Source: Mesostigma viride (Eukaryota; Streptophyta; Mesostigmatophyceae; Mesostigmatales; Mesostigmataceae). From it: 64,000 bases of DNA. The translations under genes and the position numbers were made by a program. The stretch covers positions 254,001 through 318,000 of the forward strand of contig RPFO01000938.1 of assembly GCA_009746045.1 (NCBI GenBank), read 5' to 3'. How positions within the stretch are numbered: the stretch's first letter is position 1; each line of letters starts with the position of its first letter. Below are positions 60,448 through 64,000 of the stretch, in pieces. A model generated the notes under the pieces. That model was given only the letters and a program-made list of their open reading frames with translations. It made no database searches and had not been told where the DNA came from.

Positions 60448-61881
60448 AACCTACCTATAAAAAATAGACGCCGTCCAAACTCGCATGGACACCTATCGTA
60501 CATGCTCGGGCCATCTGTTCATCGCGCTACGTCAACAAACTGACATTTTTGTTATCTAGGGAGTTCATATTATTCGTAGCAATGCCCCCATCGCACGTAA
60601 TTTGAAAACATTGGCGGATTTCAGGAAACTCCATCGACATATCTACTACAAAAGGAAACGTGGAAAGCGGAGACTAGATACGTTCCGTGAATTTCTGGGC
60701 TACATCTGTTTTTGCGATTGTGGTAGATCTGAAAAATGTTATTACAGATCTGGCCAATGTATGTAATAAATATAATAAATCCGGCCCTTGGTAGCCGGTA
60801 TGTGATAACTATCTAAGCATATTGTAAGATATGATTGTGAAGGGGAAAATATATATAAACCTAAGCATATTATGTATAATTATGATGGGGAAAGCGTAAA
60901 GCCATAGCCCATGAATACCAAGGGTGATGTTAACAAAAACTCAATGAGAATAAACCAGACAAGAACCTTGTGGCTTACCCTGGGCTTACAGGTTTTTTTT
61001 TCGGGGAAATCATGGGGGAAACCGGAACTGGGTATTTTTATTTACCAATGGGGCGGGAATGGGGATATCATTAGGTAAAAGGGGTACCAGTTAGCGGGTG
61101 GCTTACAGGTTTCATATCCGGCTCATGGGGTGCATGCCTGGTGAGTTGTTGTTGTTGTTGTTGTGTCCCACGCCGCACATGGGCAGCAGAGAATCTCTAG
61201 TGGCCGAGGGCCGGATATATATAGTATCGGTGGTACTATCTACTATGCCTGGTGAGTACAGGCAGCGCAGCCCGCGCAGGGCAGCGTACTGACTACTGAC
61301 TGACTGCGGAACCGCCCACACTACTGACTGACTGCGTGGGATACAAGTAACTAAAGCTGACTGACTGACTGACTGACTGTGCATGCGACTACGCGTATCT
61401 TACGACGTGTAGCGGCTGGACGCTGCCAACAGGATGGGCGCGCGAGCGGCGAAGCTACCGAGGTTGCCACGTGCCCGCGTGTTCGTATTGAAAAAGGCAC
61501 AACACTGACAGAGATGCAGTAATGCATAGCAGTCGTCACCATTTCGACACTGCCGACTTTTCTGGAGGTATACGTAACTCCACACGACCGGGGAGGGTTG
61601 CACAAACTCCAATCTCCATCGCTTTATCATAAATGCAATGACCGGACACTAAGTTTGCTTGACTCTCGCAGGCAGCAGATGCTGCTCACTGCGAGGTTGC
61701 AACGCTGCATTCGTGTCAGCAATCCCTTCTCTTGCCACGGTCCACGCCATATCCCGAGGCCCGTTGTACCTCACTTGTGTGGCTGGCGCGTAAGACATGC
61801 CGACAAACTTGCGTTTAGTGCCCGTGGAATGCTGCCGTAGCACTTCGTATGTCTGGAATCCATACGCGTAATGCCCCCGTG
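60448..61881. promoter_or_regulatory. divergent intergenic region between unknown gene and DEG7
   Basis: Holds the start regions of two genes transcribed away from each other, so both promoters must lie here. No box can be named. It also contains a LINE fragment (60996-61099), a (GTT)n run with CCCACGCCGCACATGGGCAG at 61143-61190, and a (TGAC)n run at about 61340-61380. Confidence 0.4.
60996..61099 (-). mobile_element. 104-bp LINE 3' end with 13-bp TSD
   Basis: TCGGGGAAAT...GGGTATTTTTATT matches the 3' UTR of the LINE at 22803-30956 and the copy at 10573. Flanked by GGCTTACAGGTTT at 60983-60995 and 61100-61112, with a T run at the left. Confidence 0.8.
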
Positions 61882-62406
61882 ATGAACAGCCTCGATGGTA
61901 GCGGCGCCAGCTTTGCGGGCACCGGCCCTGATGAACCTCAGGAAGTTGACATCGGCAGCGTCAGCGGCGCAACCTCAGAGGATTGGAGGAAAGCTCTTGC
62001 GCAAGTAAGGCCGCTTTTATTTGGCAAGCTAGCAGTGTGCATTCGTACTGGTTGTGTGCAGCATATCTCATTCAGTCGTTGCGCAGGCAGCTGCAGATGA
62101 AATCATTTACGGGCCGGGGCCGGGGCGCATGCCGCACAGAAGAGATCCGAGCCCCGCAAATGTCTAGTTATTCAGAACACGAGGCATTCGCATTCCCTTA
62201 CAACCATCCAAGCTCCCTACGTTTATTTAAATTCATTGTGCACAACGATCAATGTGCTTTGCAGGTGGTACCGTGCGTGGTCGTGCTCCGCGTGACGGCG
62301 GTTCGGGCATTCGACACAGAATCTGCCGGATCCAGCTATGCCACGGGTTTTGTGGTAGATAGAGCCCGCGGCCTGATCCTCACCAATCGACATGTTGTGA
62401 AGCCTG
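61882..62406 (+). CDS. DEG7: DEG7-type (DegP/HtrA family) serine protease, first two exons
   Basis: Exon 1 61882-62004 (starts MNSLDGSGAS, ends SEDWRKALAQ before GTAAGG), exon 2 62265-62406 (VVPCVVVLRVTAVRAFDTES, then GSSYATGFVVDRARGLILT and NRHVVKPG). The His of the trypsin-type triad is in TNRHVV. This is the N-terminus of the large double-protease DEG7/Nma111 family, in plants a stromal-side thylakoid protease. The SEDWRKAL segment just before the protease domain also matches the family. The donor after exon 2 is GTCAGT (CCT G|). No further exon is visible up to 64000, so intron 2 is longer than 1.59 kb and the gene is cut by the window edge. Confidence 0.88.
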
Positions 62407-62412
62407 GTCAGT

Positions 62413-62432
62413 CATTTAGGGTTTAGGGTTTT
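62413..62432 (+). repeat. two TTTAGGG units just after the DEG7 exon 2 donor
   Basis: ATTTAGGGTTTAGGGTTTTC lies 7 bp into intron 2. Plant telomere-type sequence, as in PBG1 intron 7. Confidence 0.85.
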
Positions 62433-62854
62433 CCATCCTCGAGTTACTGGGGTCTTCACTTGTAATGATGGCGTCGGTTTTCGTTCTCGACAGCACTTGT
62501 GGCTAATGATTAACTGCTTGCATTAGCACTTATTGTTGTTCTTATCCTCCAGACAGGTTTCAACCTGTCTCGTCGCTGCCTGCACGCCTCAGATGATTGC
62601 CATGACATCTGTTTGTATATATTTGTGCATAGCAATGGATAGCTCAGCCTTCTGCACCCTATCCATGCCTTCCTCCTTTGGTCGCATTCATTATCATATG
62701 AGCTGCTTGTGACAGATGCGTGTGGTAAGTTACCGTTGACATCGCCATGCATACACCAAAGACTAGCAGCTTTTTTGTTGGCACGATGCATGTTTTTGTT
62801 GATACTGGAGGCGCATACACAAAATGTCAGTAACAGTAGCAGTGACAGTAGCAG

Positions 62855-62856
62855 GG

Positions 62857-62918
<62 letters not shown>

Positions 62919-63538
62919 AGGCGCAGGCACAGGCCCAGGCGCAGGCGCAGGCGCAGGCGCAGGCGCACGCGCAGGCGCAGGCGCAGGCGCAGGCGCAGGC
63001 GCAGGCGCAGGCGCAGGCGCAGGCGCAGGCGCAAGTCGCAAGTCGCAGTTCGCAGTCGCAGTCGCAGTCGCAGTCGCAGTCGCAGTCGCAGTCGCAGTCG
63101 CAGTCGCAGTCGCAGTGGCAGTCGCAGTCGCAGTCGCAGTCGCAGTTGCAGTGACAGTGACAGTGATTATTGACAGTGACAGTGACAGTGACAGTGACAG
63201 TGACAGTGATTATTGACAGTGACAGTGACAGTGACAGTGACAGTGACGGTGACGGTGACGGTGACGGTGACGGTGACGGTGACGGTGACGGTGACGGTGA
63301 CGGTGACGGTGACGGTGACGGTGACGGTGACGGTGACGGTGACGGTGACGGTGACGGTGACGGTGACGGTGACGGTGACGGTGACGGTAACAGTGACAGT
63401 GACAGTGACAGTGACAGTGACAGTGACAGTGACAGTGACAGTGACAGTGACAGTGACTGTGACTGTGACAGTGACTGTGACTGTGACTGTGACTGTGACA
63501 GTGACTGTGACTGTGACTGTGACTGTGACAGTGACAGT
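62855..63538. repeat. hexanucleotide satellite ladder in DEG7 intron 2
   Basis: Successive blocks in one 6-bp register: GGCACA, GGCGCA, GTCGCA, GTGACA, GTGACG (about 25 units), GTGACA, then GTGACT/GTGACA mixed. Neighbouring blocks differ by one or two bases. Long frames here (for example SD, GDGD, RHRH repeats) are artefacts. Confidence 0.95.
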
Positions 63539-63774
63539 TGGTTGCTGATGGCACCCCAGCAGCTATATATGTCGTACAACCGTTGGCATGGTACCCTACC
63601 ATGCATGGAGGGATTGCCTTGCGAAGCTAATGAATGGTACCGTCTGGTCACTCTACTGGTCACTGCAAACCTTTGGCGGTTGCTTGGGGAAGCCGTAGTT
63701 CATGGAGGGTGGGTCGACCTGTCACAGCAACAGCGTGGTGCCCCCCATCCCTGTTAGCTGCATGAAAATGTAGG

Positions 63775-63900
63775 GGAAACAGAGCGTGCCTACAGGACTA
63801 GCCTGGCTGCTGAAGTAACGAAACAGAGCTTACCTACAGGACTAGCCTGGCTGCGAAAGTAACGAAACAGAGCTTGACTACGGGAGCAAAAGTAGTGAAA
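63775..63900 (+). repeat. about 54-bp tandem repeat, 2-3 units
   Basis: ACAGGACTAGCCTGGCTGC with GAAAGTAACGAAACAGAGC occurs twice, and a third diverged unit follows. Within the presumed DEG7 intron. Confidence 0.8.
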
Positions 63901-64000
63901 GAAAGCGTGCTGTTTGCCAGCAAACTATCGTGTGCAGAACGATGGGGCCTTTGTCTCAAACCCAAGGAGGAGAGTCAGCACTTCAACTACCGTCTACCAT

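Noticed and set aside
62709-63757. Arg/Ser-, Gly/Asp- or Ser/Asp-repeat proteins
   Set aside because: Hexanucleotide satellite read in many frames; no conserved flanking coding sequence.

Overview
The window is nuclear DNA from a eukaryote of the green lineage, most likely a green alga. Evidence: spliced genes with GT-AG introns, plant-type versions of proteasome beta-4 and of the DEG7 protease, plant-type TTTAGGG/CCCTAAA motifs inside introns, and a mobilome (LINEs, a PAT-type tyrosine-recombinase retroelement, TTAA-target DNA elements) like that of chlorophyte algae. Species cannot be fixed from sequence alone. Most of the 64 kb is repeats; host genes are islands.

Layout. 1-6.5 kb: nested, 5'-truncated LINE fragments (minus strand) carrying a complete ORF1-only retroelement, a SINE and a TTAA-flanked DNA element (family B). 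6.5-10.5 kb: mostly featureless, with one copy of an unclassified dispersed repeat (family R). 10.57-10.99 kb: a 5'-truncated LINE copy. About 11.8-19.1 kb: an eight-exon proteasome subunit beta type-4 gene (+) whose introns carry very large microsatellites. 19.7-21.9 kb: repeats and unassigned DNA. 21.9-22.5 kb: a pRiA4b ORF-3-like gene (-). 22.80-30.96 kb: a full-length LINE with 14-bp target duplications, an intact 1468-aa ORF2, and an ORF1 interrupted by a TTAA element (family A). 31.7-32.5 kb: RNA polymerase I subunit RPA43 (+). 33.5-37.0 kb: a second family A element, itself carrying a family B element. 37-38 kb: SINE copies and a LINE end. 38.1-42.8 kb: a second ORF1-only retroelement, interrupted by a TTAA element (family C/D) and ending in a greatly expanded pentanucleotide tail. 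43.2-53.8 kb: a PAT-like retroelement (gag, RT, RNase H, tyrosine recombinase, split direct repeats), inserted in another C/D-type element, itself interrupted by a C element, and containing a 3.2-kb internal duplication across an assembly gap. 54.4-60.4 kb: a five-exon minus-strand gene of unknown function that looks conserved in plants. 61.9 kb onward: the first two exons of a DEG7-type protease, running off the window through a hexanucleotide satellite intron.

The main result is that the nested structures can be read as a history. Direct repeats, empty sites and restored reading frames date insertions relative to one another. The LINE, the ORF1-only element and the SINE end in the same small stem-loop (CTCC-CAAC-GGAG) followed by an A/T-rich short tandem repeat, which suggests that one LINE machinery moves all three. 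One such tail appears to have grown into a 560-bp satellite. I found no CRISPR, rRNA or bacterial operon.
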